A stretch of 64,000 bases of DNA from Laedolimicola sp934402125. Its GTDB lineage: Bacteria > Bacillota > Clostridia > Lachnospirales > Lachnospiraceae. Shown piece by piece: positions 7,634 to 15,984 of the stretch (position 1 is its first letter; every line of letters starts with the position of its first letter). Below the pieces are notes generated by a model. That model had not been told where the DNA came from and made no database searches. It saw only the letters and a program-made list of their open reading frames with translations. A program made the position numbers and the translations under genes. The stretch covers positions 682,001-746,000 of the forward strand of contig NZ_JBQHTG010000001.1 in NCBI RefSeq assembly GCF_052065835.1. The letters run 5' to 3'.

Positions 7634-8830
7634 ATGCAATTAAAGACATCCAGCCTGGAATTTGAACGTTTTGGTTCTATCTATGATCAGCCTGTTTCCC
7701 AGAATGAAACCGGCATGATCAGCCGTGAACTGCATCTGATTGCCAAGAGGAGCCTGAATCAGCTCTATCACTTCGACTGTGAAGTATATCTGGAGATCGA
7801 GGACGGTATGGCTGTCCTTATCGTAGGGGAAACCCTTGACTCTGGTAAGCTGCAGGAATTTGCGGTTCACCGTAATGTAAAGCTGAAACCCGGATTGTAC
7901 TGGAATCTGATTGCGGTCACTTCCAATATGACCTGCAAGATGATCGCCACTTCCGATTACAGCTATTCTCTGGAGACCCTGTCCTCCCCCTACCTGTTCC
8001 GCCGGATTCTTCCCCGCGTGCGAATCAGCGAAATTCTCGGATATTATTACAATATCCGGAATTCGGGCTATTCCTTCAAAGGAGAGACACACGGATATTT
8101 TGAGCTGACCTATGTGGATCGGGGCGAGCTGCTCACGGAAGTGGATGGAAAAAGCTATACCATCCGGGAAAAGGAACTGATGATCTACGGTCCCGGCCAG
8201 TTTCATACGCAGAACATTGCCGAGGGACATTCCTGTTCTTATGTGACGATTATCTTTGATATGGAAACCATCGTCTACGATGTGGAGAGTACCCATTACG
8301 AGCTGCTGCTCAACAAGATCTTTTCTTACGATAAGAAGATCTATACGCTGATCAAGACCTTCGTATCAGAGAGCACCTCCGAGATTCCTTATATGAACAG
8401 TCTGATGCTCTGCCTGCTGCAGGAAACCATTATCCGTCTGCTGCAGTCTGAATTTATCGGCCAGAAGTCCGAAAAACCGGTCACTACGGCCCGGCAGCAT
8501 TATGAAGACGAGCTGTTGGAGAAGATTCTTACTTATATTGATGAGACGCTCTATGAGCCTATCACAATTGCGGAGATCTGTCAGAAGTTCTCCATGTCCC
8601 GTTCTTCCCTGCAGATCCTGTTCAAGGAAAATATGGACATGCCGCCTAAAAAGTATATCAATGAGCTGAAGCTGGAAAAGAGCCGCCAGATGATTTGTGA
8701 AAACAAGTACACCATTAGCGAAATTGCCCTGATGCTCGGCTTCAATTCCATCCATTACTTTTCCAGGGCTTTTACCCAAAAATACAACATGGCGCCCAGC
8801 GAATACGCCAAAACCATTTATAAATCCTAA
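7634..8830 (+). CDS. AraC-family transcriptional regulator of the amino-sugar PTS locus
   Basis: 398 residues. The C-terminal ~100 residues contain two helix-turn-helix motifs of the AraC/XylS type (EPITIAEICQKFSMSRSSLQ; YTISEIALMLGF, then HYFSRAFTQKYNMAPSEYA). The middle (about 140-220) looks like an AraC cupin sensor (GYFELTYVDRGELLTEVDGK, then a YGPGQFH motif). The first ~130 residues form an extra domain I cannot name with confidence; it vaguely resembles small cupin-like proteins such as DUF4867. It is divergent from IIB and convergent with yajC, sharing a bidirectional terminator. Ligand is unknown, probably an amino-sugar phosphate. Confidence 0.88.
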   Translation: MQLKTSSLEFERFGSIYDQPVSQNETGMISRELHLIAKRSLNQLYHFDCEVYLEIEDGMAVLIVGETLDSGKLQEFAVHRNVKLKPGLYWNLIAVTSNMTCKMIATSDYSYSLETLSSPYLFRRILPRVRISEILGYYYNIRNSGYSFKGETHGYFELTYVDRGELLTEVDGKSYTIREKELMIYGPGQFHTQNIAEGHSCSYVTIIFDMETIVYDVESTHYELLLNKIFSYDKKIYTLIKTFVSESTSEIPYMNSLMLCLLQETIIRLLQSEFIGQKSEKPVTTARQHYEDELLEKILTYIDETLYEPITIAEICQKFSMSRSSLQILFKENMDMPPKKYINELKLEKSRQMICENKYTISEIALMLGFNSIHYFSRAFTQKYNMAPSEYAKTIYKS

Positions 8831-8844
8831 GAGAAAAACTGATA

Positions 8845-8890
8845 CAAAAAGCGGAGGCCTTCCCGATTGGGAAAAGCCTCCGCTTTTTAT
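8845..8890. terminator. Bidirectional terminator between the regulator and yajC
   Basis: AAAAAGCGGAGGC and GCCTCCGCTTTTT form a 13-base-pair stem with an inner TCCC/GGGA pairing. The flanking A and T runs make it work for both convergent genes. Confidence 0.9.
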
Positions 8891-8895
8891 ACTTT

Positions 8896-9180
8896 TTAAT
8901 TTTCCAGAGACTGGATTGCAAACCGGGAAATCTTAATGACGGTTCCCTTTGCCACCTCGACATTGACGGTCTCATCTTCGATTCCTACAACCTTACCGTA
9001 GATTCCGCCTCCAAACATGACCTGACTGCCAATCTTCAGTTCCGTGTGTACTTCTGTAAGCTCTGTACGGCGCTTCCGCACGTTTCTTGCGGAAATGACA
9101 GCCAGCACCAGGGCAATCACGCCCATGATAACTGCCAGTGTGATACAGGTCCAGCCAATTACTTCCCAGTTCATTCTCAT
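8896..9180 (-). CDS. yajC: YajC-like protein in the PTS operon
   Basis: 94 residues: one N-terminal membrane helix (about 8-30), a basic stop (ARNVRKRR), then the YajC core with LKIGSQVMFGGGIYGKVVGI. YajC is an accessory subunit of the SecDF complex. A yajC-like gene inside mannose-family PTS operons is known from streptococcal uronyl-sugar loci. Here it begins 2 bases after the IIA stop and is the last gene before the terminator. It may be a duplicate dedicated to this permease rather than the housekeeping copy. MNWEVIG, two residues in, is an alternative start. Confidence 0.82.
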   Translation of the reverse strand: MRMNWEVIGWTCITLAVIMGVIALVLAVISARNVRKRRTELTEVHTELKIGSQVMFGGGIYGKVVGIEDETVNVEVAKGTVIKISRFAIQSLEN

Positions 9181-9182
9181 AC

Positions 9183-9617
9183 TTAGATACCATCCTCTTC
9201 TGTGTCGTCATTATGCTCGGCCAGCTCAAACCGGATGATGTAATCCTTTCCGGTCGGGATCAGAGCCTCTGCCATCTCCAGCGGATTCTCATAGATAGCC
9301 ATGGACATGGAACCCTCAATCAGCATCGGCAGGTTGGAGCCTGCGATAACCTCGATCGCCTGATCCGGTCTTGCGAACTTGCACTCTACCGCTGTCTTGA
9401 AGGGTGAACCTCCTGCCAGGTCAGAAAGTACCAGTACGCCGTCGCAGTTTTTCAGTCTGTCGAAAGCCTGATTCAGATTGTGTGCCAGTGTCTCTGTGGA
9501 GTGGTCTGCCTCGAAATCCACATATTCAATGTTCTCTGTATTGCCGGTGATCAGGCGCAGGCTGGAGCCCAGTCCTGTGGCGAAATGGCCGTGGCCGGTA
9601 ATCAGTAATCCTACCAT
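9183..9617 (-). CDS. PTS mannose-family IIA component
   Basis: 144 residues, the length of a stand-alone IIA of the mannose family. The N-terminal strand ends in LLITGHGHFATG, and the phosphorylated His is in this GHG motif near residue 9. LSDLAGGSPF near 66-75 is the second family motif. It accepts phosphate from HPr and passes it to IIB. It is followed by yajC with a 2-base gap and preceded by agaS with an 18-base gap, forming a three-gene operon separate from IIB-IIC-IID. Confidence 0.92.
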   Translation of the reverse strand: MVGLLITGHGHFATGLGSSLRLITGNTENIEYVDFEADHSTETLAHNLNQAFDRLKNCDGVLVLSDLAGGSPFKTAVECKFARPDQAIEVIAGSNLPMLIEGSMSMAIYENPLEMAEALIPTGKDYIIRFELAEHNDDTEEDGI

Positions 9618-9635
9618 AATCTTTGTCCTCCGAAA

Positions 9636-10814
9636 TTATTTTACTGTGTACGGATACAGGGTTACGCCCTTCACGACACGGTTTACCTCACCTGTCGGGC
9701 AGGGGTTGTCCGGTGTGATACCTAAGGACAGAGACTTCAGGACTGCCAGAGTCTGTGCGAAGGTAATGTAGTTGAAGCCAAGCAGTACGTTCTCCAGAGA
9801 CTGACCGATATGCATTTCTACGGTATAGTCTACCAGACCTTTGATCGCTTCGCAAGGAGTATTCATAACAGCTACGATGCGGTTCTTCTTTCTCTGGGGT
9901 CCCATTTCCTTAATCAGATCGATCTCGTACTGTCTCTGATACTCATTGTCGCTTAAGTATACAACAGTCAGTGTGCGGTCATCGATAATGGACTTCGGGC
10001 CATGACGGAAGCCAAGCGGTGTATCAAACATGGTTGCTACCTTACCGGCTGTCAGCTCCAGCATCTTCAGAGCGGACTCCTGGGATACGCCCTTCAGGCT
10101 TGCGGTTCCCAGATATACGATACGGTTGAAATCAAACTCGTCTACAATCGTCTTTGCGGCAGTCCAGTTCTGATCCAGGAATACTTCACCTGCTGCAGCG
10201 ATCTTCTCAACTGCCTCGCAGATCTCATCCAGGCGATCCAGGTTGAATGCCAGGTAAGTTGCCAGATACATATTGGAGAAGCTGGAGGTCATAGCGAAGG
10301 ACTGGTCATGAGTCTCCGGTGTCAGGTTGATAGCAAAGCAGTTATGTCTGTCATTTGCCAGCTTGGAAAGTGTTCCCTCATGGTTGCAGGTTACGAACAG
10401 ATGATACAGATTCTTGCAGACTGCCTCAGCGTTCTCTACTGCGCCCAGGGACTCCGGTGAATTTCCGGAACGTCCGAAGCTTACCAGAAGGGTCGGCTTG
10501 GTTGCGGAAAGGAAGCACTCCGGTGACGGAACCAGGTCTGTCGTTCCGAAGGACTTTACCTTATAATTATACTTCTGATTCAGCGCCTGATACAGAGAGT
10601 TTCCTACGAACTCACTGGTTCCTGCTCCGGTCAGAACGATATCGAAATCATCCTGCTTTACAACCTGGTCGATGAACTTCTGAAGCTCATCCTTGCATGC
10701 CTTGATCTGCGCGCAGGTTTTTCTCCAGGTGGAGGGCTGCTGATGAATCTCAGTCAGCGTAAATGTGGAAGATGTTTCTTTCATTTTTTCATCGGTTACA
10801 TTGAAAATGGTCAT
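9636..10814 (-). CDS. agaS: AgaS-like SIS-domain sugar isomerase/deaminase
   Basis: 392 residues from the ATG eight bases after GGGGG; a 16-residue longer reading upstream has no ribosome-binding site. Two SIS domains are visible: VLTGAGTSEFVGNSLYQA (about 61-78) with VSFGRSGNSPESLGAVENA, and IVYLGTASLKGVSQESALK in the second half. AgaS proteins convert galactosamine-6-phosphate to tagatose-6-phosphate with loss of ammonia in GalNAc/galactosamine catabolism. The setting with NagA and a KbaZ-like protein favours AgaS over GlmS-type isomerases, which are longer and carry a glutaminase domain. Confidence 0.88.
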   Translation of the reverse strand: MTIFNVTDEKMKETSSTFTLTEIHQQPSTWRKTCAQIKACKDELQKFIDQVVKQDDFDIVLTGAGTSEFVGNSLYQALNQKYNYKVKSFGTTDLVPSPECFLSATKPTLLVSFGRSGNSPESLGAVENAEAVCKNLYHLFVTCNHEGTLSKLANDRHNCFAINLTPETHDQSFAMTSSFSNMYLATYLAFNLDRLDEICEAVEKIAAAGEVFLDQNWTAAKTIVDEFDFNRIVYLGTASLKGVSQESALKMLELTAGKVATMFDTPLGFRHGPKSIIDDRTLTVVYLSDNEYQRQYEIDLIKEMGPQRKKNRIVAVMNTPCEAIKGLVDYTVEMHIGQSLENVLLGFNYITFAQTLAVLKSLSLGITPDNPCPTGEVNRVVKGVTLYPYTVK

Positions 10815-10929
10815 CTCATTTTCCCCCTTATTATGATATTTGTTTGTTGTGGGTTTGGGCACACCTCTTGTGGGTTCCCGTGTCTGATATCATTATATAG
10901 CACACCATTTTCAAAAAACAATATGGCTA

Positions 10930-10990
10930 CTAAAACTCATAATCTTTGTCCTAAAAAATGCAAATTCATTTTAAAAACGGGTGTTATAAT
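10930..10990 (+). promoter_or_regulatory. nagA promoter with paired AraC-type repeats
   Basis: CTAAAA occurs at 10930-10935 and 10951-10956, 21 bases apart. TATAAT (10985-10990) begins 28 bases after the inner copy. Spacing and orientation match the repeats ahead of PTS IIB (21 and 29 bases). The -35 region is weak, as expected for an activated promoter. Confidence 0.55.
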
Positions 10991-11036
10991 AGGGTTAGAA
11001 CACATTTACGAAATAAAACAGGAGGGAATTTTTATT

Positions 11037-12176
11037 ATGTTGATTCAGAGTAAAAAGGTTTGGATCGCAGATCAGTTCATTGCCGCAGAGCTTGAGATCG
11101 AAGATGGAAAGATTACAGAAGTTCTTCCTTATGGAAGCAAACCCGCTGACAAGGATTACGGCGATCTCCGCATCGTTCCGGGCTTTATGGATATCCACTG
11201 CCACGGCGCGTTCGGCTTCGACACCAACGACGCCAATGAAGCGGGGCTTCGCAACTGGACCAAGAATATCGTAAGCGAAGGCGTCACCTCTTTACTGGCT
11301 ACTACCATTACCCAGAGTGAAGAAGTTCTGACCAACGCCGTTGCCAATGTGGCAAAGGTTATGGACGAGGGATACGAAGGAGCTGAAATTCTCGGTATCC
11401 ACTTCGAGGGACCGTATCTGGATATGGTTTATAAGGGAGCGCAGCCGGAGCAGTACATCGTAAAACCCACCATTGAGCAGTTCAAGCGTTATCAGGAGGC
11501 TGCAAAGGGACATATTAAATACATTACCATGGCTACCGAAACCGACGATGATTTCGCCCTGACCCGTTACCTCACCGAGAACGGCGTTGTAGTCAGCATC
11601 GGACATTCCGCGGCAACCTATGAGCAGGCCGTGCTCGCTTATGCTCACGGCGCCCGTTCCATGACCCATGTATACAATGGCATGACTCCCTTTAAGCACC
11701 GTGATAACGGTCTGGTAGGCGCTGCTTACCGCCTGCGCACCATGTACGGCGAGATTATCTGCGACGGCAACCATTCCACACCGGCTGCCCTGAATAATTA
11801 CTTTATGTCCAAGGGACCGGATTATAGCATCATGGTTTCCGACGCTTTGATGGCGAAGGGTTCTCCGGCCGGAAGCAAATACATCTTCGGCGGAAATGAG
11901 ATTATCATTTATGAGGACGGAAGCGCTCACCTGACCTCCACCGGCGGTCTGGCAGGCTCCACTCTGTGCCTGAATCAGGGCCTTCGTATCCTGGTTGAGG
12001 AAGCTATGGTTCCCTTTAACTACGCCCTGAATGCCTGCACCATCAACCCGGCCCGCTGCCTGGGTCTCGACGATCACAAGGGTGCTATCGGCGTAGGCTA
12101 CGACGCTGACATCGTAGTTCTGGAGAAGGATTACAGCGTTGTCCAGACCTACTGTAAAGGCGCAGCCCAGTTATAA
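11037..12176 (+). CDS. nagA: N-acetylglucosamine/galactosamine-6-phosphate deacetylase
   Basis: 379 residues from the ATG that follows AGGAGGG by about ten bases; a much longer open frame upstream runs through the promoter and is rejected. The enzyme removes acetate from GlcNAc-6-P or GalNAc-6-P in the cytoplasm. Amidohydrolase motifs are all present: the HxH in GFMDIHCHGAFGFD, the catalytic/metal Glu in GIHFEGPY, His in VSIGHSAAT, His in MTHVYNGM, and Asp in VSDALMAKG. It is divergent from agaS and followed by its own terminator, so it may be in part independently expressed from the KbaZ-like gene. Confidence 0.93.
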   Translation: MLIQSKKVWIADQFIAAELEIEDGKITEVLPYGSKPADKDYGDLRIVPGFMDIHCHGAFGFDTNDANEAGLRNWTKNIVSEGVTSLLATTITQSEEVLTNAVANVAKVMDEGYEGAEILGIHFEGPYLDMVYKGAQPEQYIVKPTIEQFKRYQEAAKGHIKYITMATETDDDFALTRYLTENGVVVSIGHSAATYEQAVLAYAHGARSMTHVYNGMTPFKHRDNGLVGAAYRLRTMYGEIICDGNHSTPAALNNYFMSKGPDYSIMVSDALMAKGSPAGSKYIFGGNEIIIYEDGSAHLTSTGGLAGSTLCLNQGLRILVEEAMVPFNYALNACTINPARCLGLDDHKGAIGVGYDADIVVLEKDYSVVQTYCKGAAQL

Positions 12177-12217
12177 AAAATGAATCCGATATGAGGTTTG
12201 CATTTTCCGTCTGATAT

Positions 12218-12265
12218 CTCTATAATAAGACTGTATGAATACCATGCAGTCTTGTAGAGTTTTTT
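12218..12265 (+). terminator. Terminator or attenuator between nagA and the KbaZ-like gene
   Basis: CTCTA...AAGACTG pairs with CAGTCTT(G)TAGAG across a 13-base loop, followed by six T residues. It sits only 32 bases before the KbaZ-like start, so that gene depends on read-through or on a promoter I do not see. Confidence 0.75.
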
Positions 12266-12296
12266 ACAGATACATATATTAAGGAGGATTACCCAC

Positions 12297-13592
12297 ATGA
12301 AACACCCACTTCAGAAAATGATGGAAGACCGCCGCAATGGCATCAAGGCAGGCATTCCTTCCTACTGTACCGCTAACCCACTGGTTCTTGAGACGGCTCT
12401 GCGCCGCGCAAAGCTTCTGAACAGACCGGTTCTCATCGAAGCAACCGCCAATCAGGTAAACCAGTACGGCGGATATACCGGAATGCTCCCGAAGGATTTC
12501 TATAAGCTGGTTCTTGAGATAGCTGAAAAAATCGGCGTACCGGAGCATCAGATGATTCTGGCCGGCGACCACTTAGGACCGCTGACCTGGCAGAATCTGC
12601 CGGAGAAGGAAGCTATGGAAAAATCCATCGAGCTGGTATATGAATATGCCCGCGCAGGCTTCACCAAGATCCACCTGGATACCAGCATGAAAGTTGCCGA
12701 TGATCCGGAAGGACTTCTTTCCACTGAGACCATCGCGCGCCGCGGCGCAATCCTTTACAAGTCCGCTATGAAAGGTTACGAAGAACTGAAGGCTGAGAAG
12801 CCGGACGCTATGCGCCCTGTATTTGTGATCGGAAGCGAAGTACCGATCCCGGGCGGCGCTCAGGAAGCTGAGGACACCCTGGCTGTTACCAGCCCGGACG
12901 CTTTCCGTGATACCGTAGCTACTTACCGCCGTGTCTTCAAAGAAGAAGGCATCGAGGATGGCATGAACGATGTCATCGCTGTTGTCGTACAGCCCGGCGT
13001 AGAGTTCGGCGACGATCAGGTATTCATGTACAATCATGACGCGGCCGTAGATCTGTGCGCAGCTCTGGAGGAATACCCGGAGGTCTGCTTCGAGGGACAT
13101 TCCGCAGACTATCAGAGTCCCCAGAGTCTTCGCAACATGTGTCAGGACGGCATTGCTATTTTGAAAGTTGGACCGGCTCTGACCTATGGACTGCGCGAAG
13201 CGCTGTTTGCTTTAAGCTTCATGGAAAAGGAACTGGTTCCGGAAGCTGAGCAGGCTCACTTTATCGAAACTCTGGACGAGGTTATGCTGAAGAACCCGGC
13301 CAACTGGCAGAAGCACTATCACGGCGATGAAAAGCAGATGGCACAGGCAAGAAAATACAGCTTCTCTGACCGCGCGCGCTACTACATCGGCCAGCCGGAG
13401 GTAACGGAGGCTATGAATCAGCTTTTCGCAAACCTGCGCAAGTACCCTGTCCCGATGAATATGCTGCATCAGTATATGCCGATTTCCTACAATAAGATTC
13501 GCGATGGCGAGCTGGAACTGGATCCGCGGGAGCTGGCTATGGACGGCGTTACCAACTTTATGATGGATTACGAGTACGCAGTAACACTGTAA
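12297..13592 (+). CDS. kbaZ: KbaZ/GatZ/AgaZ-type tagatose-bisphosphate aldolase subunit
   Basis: 431 residues, the normal size of the GatZ/KbaZ family. These proteins are called the non-catalytic subunit because they stabilise the class II aldolase KbaY/GatY, which cleaves tagatose-1,6-bisphosphate. Typical segments are GIPSYCTANPLVLETAL near residue 20, LIEATANQVNQYGGYTG near 49, LAGDHLGPLTW near 84, and FIGSEVPIPGGAQE-like (VIGSEVPIPGG) near 180. A strong Shine-Dalgarno (AAGGAGG) precedes the ATG. No kbaY lies next to it; the class II aldolase at 2457-3395 is the only candidate partner in this window. Some orthologues are annotated as tagatose-6-phosphate kinases, so the exact reaction is uncertain. 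Confidence 0.85.
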   Translation: MKHPLQKMMEDRRNGIKAGIPSYCTANPLVLETALRRAKLLNRPVLIEATANQVNQYGGYTGMLPKDFYKLVLEIAEKIGVPEHQMILAGDHLGPLTWQNLPEKEAMEKSIELVYEYARAGFTKIHLDTSMKVADDPEGLLSTETIARRGAILYKSAMKGYEELKAEKPDAMRPVFVIGSEVPIPGGAQEAEDTLAVTSPDAFRDTVATYRRVFKEEGIEDGMNDVIAVVVQPGVEFGDDQVFMYNHDAAVDLCAALEEYPEVCFEGHSADYQSPQSLRNMCQDGIAILKVGPALTYGLREALFALSFMEKELVPEAEQAHFIETLDEVMLKNPANWQKHYHGDEKQMAQARKYSFSDRARYYIGQPEVTEAMNQLFANLRKYPVPMNMLHQYMPISYNKIRDGELELDPRELAMDGVTNFMMDYEYAVTL

Positions 13593-13622
13593 CACTTTAT
13601 TTCCAAAATCAACCGGATCAAA

Positions 13623-13662
13623 AAACAGCCCAGGCGACTATGCTGACCGCCTGGGCTGTTTG
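13623..13662. terminator. Convergent terminator between the KbaZ-like gene and lipoprotein gene
   Basis: AAACAGCCCAGGCG (13623-13636) pairs perfectly with CGCCTGGGCTGTTT (13648-13661). Both strands have short T runs. Confidence 0.85.
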
Positions 13663-13673
13663 TATCAATTTGT

Positions 13674-14870
13674 CTACTTCATCTCTTCTTTTGCATGGGA
13701 CATCACTTCATCAATATTCCTGTTATATCCATTGGCATTCAGCCAATCCATCCGGTCGCTGTCCAGTCGGAAGTCAGAACCCATATTCTGATAAAGGCGT
13801 ACCTCATTGCTGATTCGATTCCCCGGTTCACCGTATAAATCATTATAGCTGCAGATGATAATCACATCTTTTTGCCCGTCCCCGTTATAATCCTGAAAGC
13901 TGACTGCCAGCACCTCCTGAAACAACAGCGGATCCCGGTAGCCATTTTCCGTAATTCCCGGAAAATCATAGATTTCCGCATTATCCTTTACCAAGGAAAA
14001 GCTCACGTCCTGATTGCCGTACATGGTCTGTCCCGGCGCATAGGAGGTAAATATCACCTCTCCCCAGCTTCCGCCCAGGTCTACCTTAAAGCTCTGGTTA
14101 TCAATCCGGTAGATGGATTTGGAATAGGTCAGACTGTCGTCGAACACATTGGAAAGAATCCGGTAATCCTCTCCCTCCGCCTGCAAGGTCAGGTGACAGG
14201 AATGCACATAAGGCCGGTAATTCTCATCTCCCGGTACGCAGTCCAGCTCATAGACGCCCGCTGACAGCTCCCGTCCGCTGACGCAGGTAAAGTTTACATA
14301 ATTCGTGTCTCCATGCTCCGTGACCCAGACCTTTGCCTTCTCCAGATAAAACCACGGCAATTCCTGGCTCATCTCGTCCAACGTACAGCCAAGCCTTTTG
14401 GTCAGAACACGGTTGATCTGTTCCGTCGTAAGCCGGACACAGTCCGTCTCTATATCTTCCCGACCGGATATCTTCAGATACTCCTGCTGCTCTGACTCCG
14501 TCAGCGGATCTGTCGCAATTCCCGCGCCGGAATAAAAGATTTCGCCCAGATCGGCGTCCTTCGGATTCCGGTAATCCGATAACAGGAAACCATAGTTACC
14601 GCCGTTATCGCCTTCGTTGATCCAGTCGGTAAATTCCTGCAATTCTGCAGCTGTCAATTCCCGGACCTCCGCACTGTCAGAGGTACTCTCTATTCCTTCT
14701 GATCCGACAGCTGCCTCCCCTGCTCCGTCGGCACTATCTGTCTGCTCCTCACCCACCTGAGCCACGCCCACGTCTGCACTTCCGGTATCTGACTTTTTAG
14801 AAGCTCCGCAGCCGCCAAGCACAAGCGCCGCGCTCAGGCCTCCTATAACAAAATACATCTTCTGTTTCAT
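13674..14870 (-). CDS. Lipoprotein with EF-hand/FG-GAP-like calcium motif
   Basis: 398 residues. The signal peptide ends in the lipobox LVLGGC (Cys about residue 21), so it should be a membrane-anchored lipoprotein. A Ser/Asp/Glu/Gly-rich linker (about 25-70) precedes the folded part. FQDYNGDGQKDVIII (about 332-346) is a DxNxDGxxD calcium-binding loop of the FG-GAP/EF-hand kind common in clostridial surface lipoproteins. No enzymatic motif was recognised. The convergent terminator lies directly downstream, and the C39-type peptidase gene is upstream on the same strand with a 96-base gap that contains a poly-A/T tract. Confidence 0.7.
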   Translation of the reverse strand: MKQKMYFVIGGLSAALVLGGCGASKKSDTGSADVGVAQVGEEQTDSADGAGEAAVGSEGIESTSDSAEVRELTAAELQEFTDWINEGDNGGNYGFLLSDYRNPKDADLGEIFYSGAGIATDPLTESEQQEYLKISGREDIETDCVRLTTEQINRVLTKRLGCTLDEMSQELPWFYLEKAKVWVTEHGDTNYVNFTCVSGRELSAGVYELDCVPGDENYRPYVHSCHLTLQAEGEDYRILSNVFDDSLTYSKSIYRIDNQSFKVDLGGSWGEVIFTSYAPGQTMYGNQDVSFSLVKDNAEIYDFPGITENGYRDPLLFQEVLAVSFQDYNGDGQKDVIIICSYNDLYGEPGNRISNEVRLYQNMGSDFRLDSDRMDWLNANGYNRNIDEVMSHAKEEMK

Positions 14871-14966
14871 GCAGGCCCTCCTTTTAGCTGTTTTTTTTTT
14901 ATTGTAACGTATTTCTGATTCTCTGACTATCTTTTCTTTCTGTTTGTTGCACTTTTTAGCAGGTCA

Positions 14967-15815
14967 CTACACACTGTAAGCCCACAAGTTTTTCATCTGA
15001 TTCATCAGCTTCTGCAGATCCCAGTGCTGCTTCGTCCGCTCCAGGCTGTTCGGATCCCTCAAAATAATATCGCCGTTCTTATCTACTCCCGTTAACACCA
15101 GAAAATGTCCTGCGTCCGTAAAGTCGCCCGGGCCCATCACGCAGATAATCGGCTGGCCCGCCTCCAAGGTGGAACGGATATGCTCCGCGTCAAAGGTCAC
15201 GTTTGCTACGGTAATCCCCAGCTTTTCCGCTCCGCTGCTCATCAGTTCCCAGGAGGAGCCGGAACCGTCCACATAATAGCCATTGTCCTCGGCCATTTTC
15301 GCCACCTCGTAAGGATTCCATTTTGTATCGCCGGTCAGCCCGCAAGTCACCATAGACAGACAGGTGGGTCCGCAGCCTGTCACTGCCAGAAAATCGCTGC
15401 CATAGGTCTCGTATCCCCAGCGCTCATCCCACTGCAGGAAATGGGGAATCTCGCCCTTCGTCACCTCTTTCGAAATATCAATTTCTTCCAATCCCTTGTA
15501 TTTCGGATAATCCAGCACGAAATCCTTCGTCTCCGGGTTACGCTCCACCAATGCGATCAGACTTTCGGGATATCCCTGTTCCTTAAGTTTCCCGGTATTT
15601 ACTTTTCCAAACCCGCAAAAAAGATTTAACGCCGTATAGGCCACCAGAACCAGCAGAACTGCGCTAAGAAGCGTACCCAGCATGGACGCCAGAAACCGGA
15701 CACGGGCTCTGCAGCGATTTCGGCGGCGCCTGCTCTTTCTCTTCTCATTCCATTTCTTTCCCGGCTCTGCTGCCCTCTCACCCCGGTAGCCTTCTCTGTG
15801 CTTCTGTCTGGTCAT
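14967..15815 (-). CDS. Membrane-anchored C39-like cysteine peptidase
   Basis: 282 residues. A very basic N-terminal tail (KRKSRRRRNRCRARVR) precedes one membrane helix (about 44-66), so the catalytic part is probably outside the cell. The C39_2-type core has a Gln in HFLQWDERWGYETYG, the nucleophile in VTGCGPTCLSMV (about 146-157), His in AGHFLVLTGVD and the DPNS Asp that completes the triad. Related stand-alone peptidases have no known substrate; bacteriocin-leader cleavage applies only when fused to ABC transporters, and no such transporter is here. It is divergent from the ABC-class ATPase gene. Confidence 0.82.
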   Translation of the reverse strand: MTRQKHREGYRGERAAEPGKKWNEKRKSRRRRNRCRARVRFLASMLGTLLSAVLLVLVAYTALNLFCGFGKVNTGKLKEQGYPESLIALVERNPETKDFVLDYPKYKGLEEIDISKEVTKGEIPHFLQWDERWGYETYGSDFLAVTGCGPTCLSMVTCGLTGDTKWNPYEVAKMAEDNGYYVDGSGSSWELMSSGAEKLGITVANVTFDAEHIRSTLEAGQPIICVMGPGDFTDAGHFLVLTGVDKNGDIILRDPNSLERTKQHWDLQKLMNQMKNLWAYSV

Positions 15816-15938
15816 GATAGTCCCCTCTTCTTTCGTTCTATGGGTTCAGTATAACAGAGACATTTCCCTTCTTCTTGTACATTCTCTTTCGAATTTCTTA
15901 TGTTTCTCTTATTTTTCTTTCTTATGGGAGCTTGGAAA

Positions 15939-15947
15939 TGGTATAAT
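15939..15947 (+). promoter_or_regulatory. Extended -10 promoter of the ABC-class ATPase gene
   Basis: TGGTATAAT is a full extended -10 element. The -35 is weak. It lies 37 bases before the chosen ATG. Confidence 0.55.
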
Positions 15948-15984
15948 AATATTCTCAGCAAATTTTTTCCAAAGGAGCTTTTTT

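Noticed and set aside
10743..11036. In-frame upstream extension of nagA by 98 codons
   Set aside because: It crosses the nagA promoter and the divergent agaS start, has no Shine-Dalgarno, and the family begins at the ATG after AGGAGGG.
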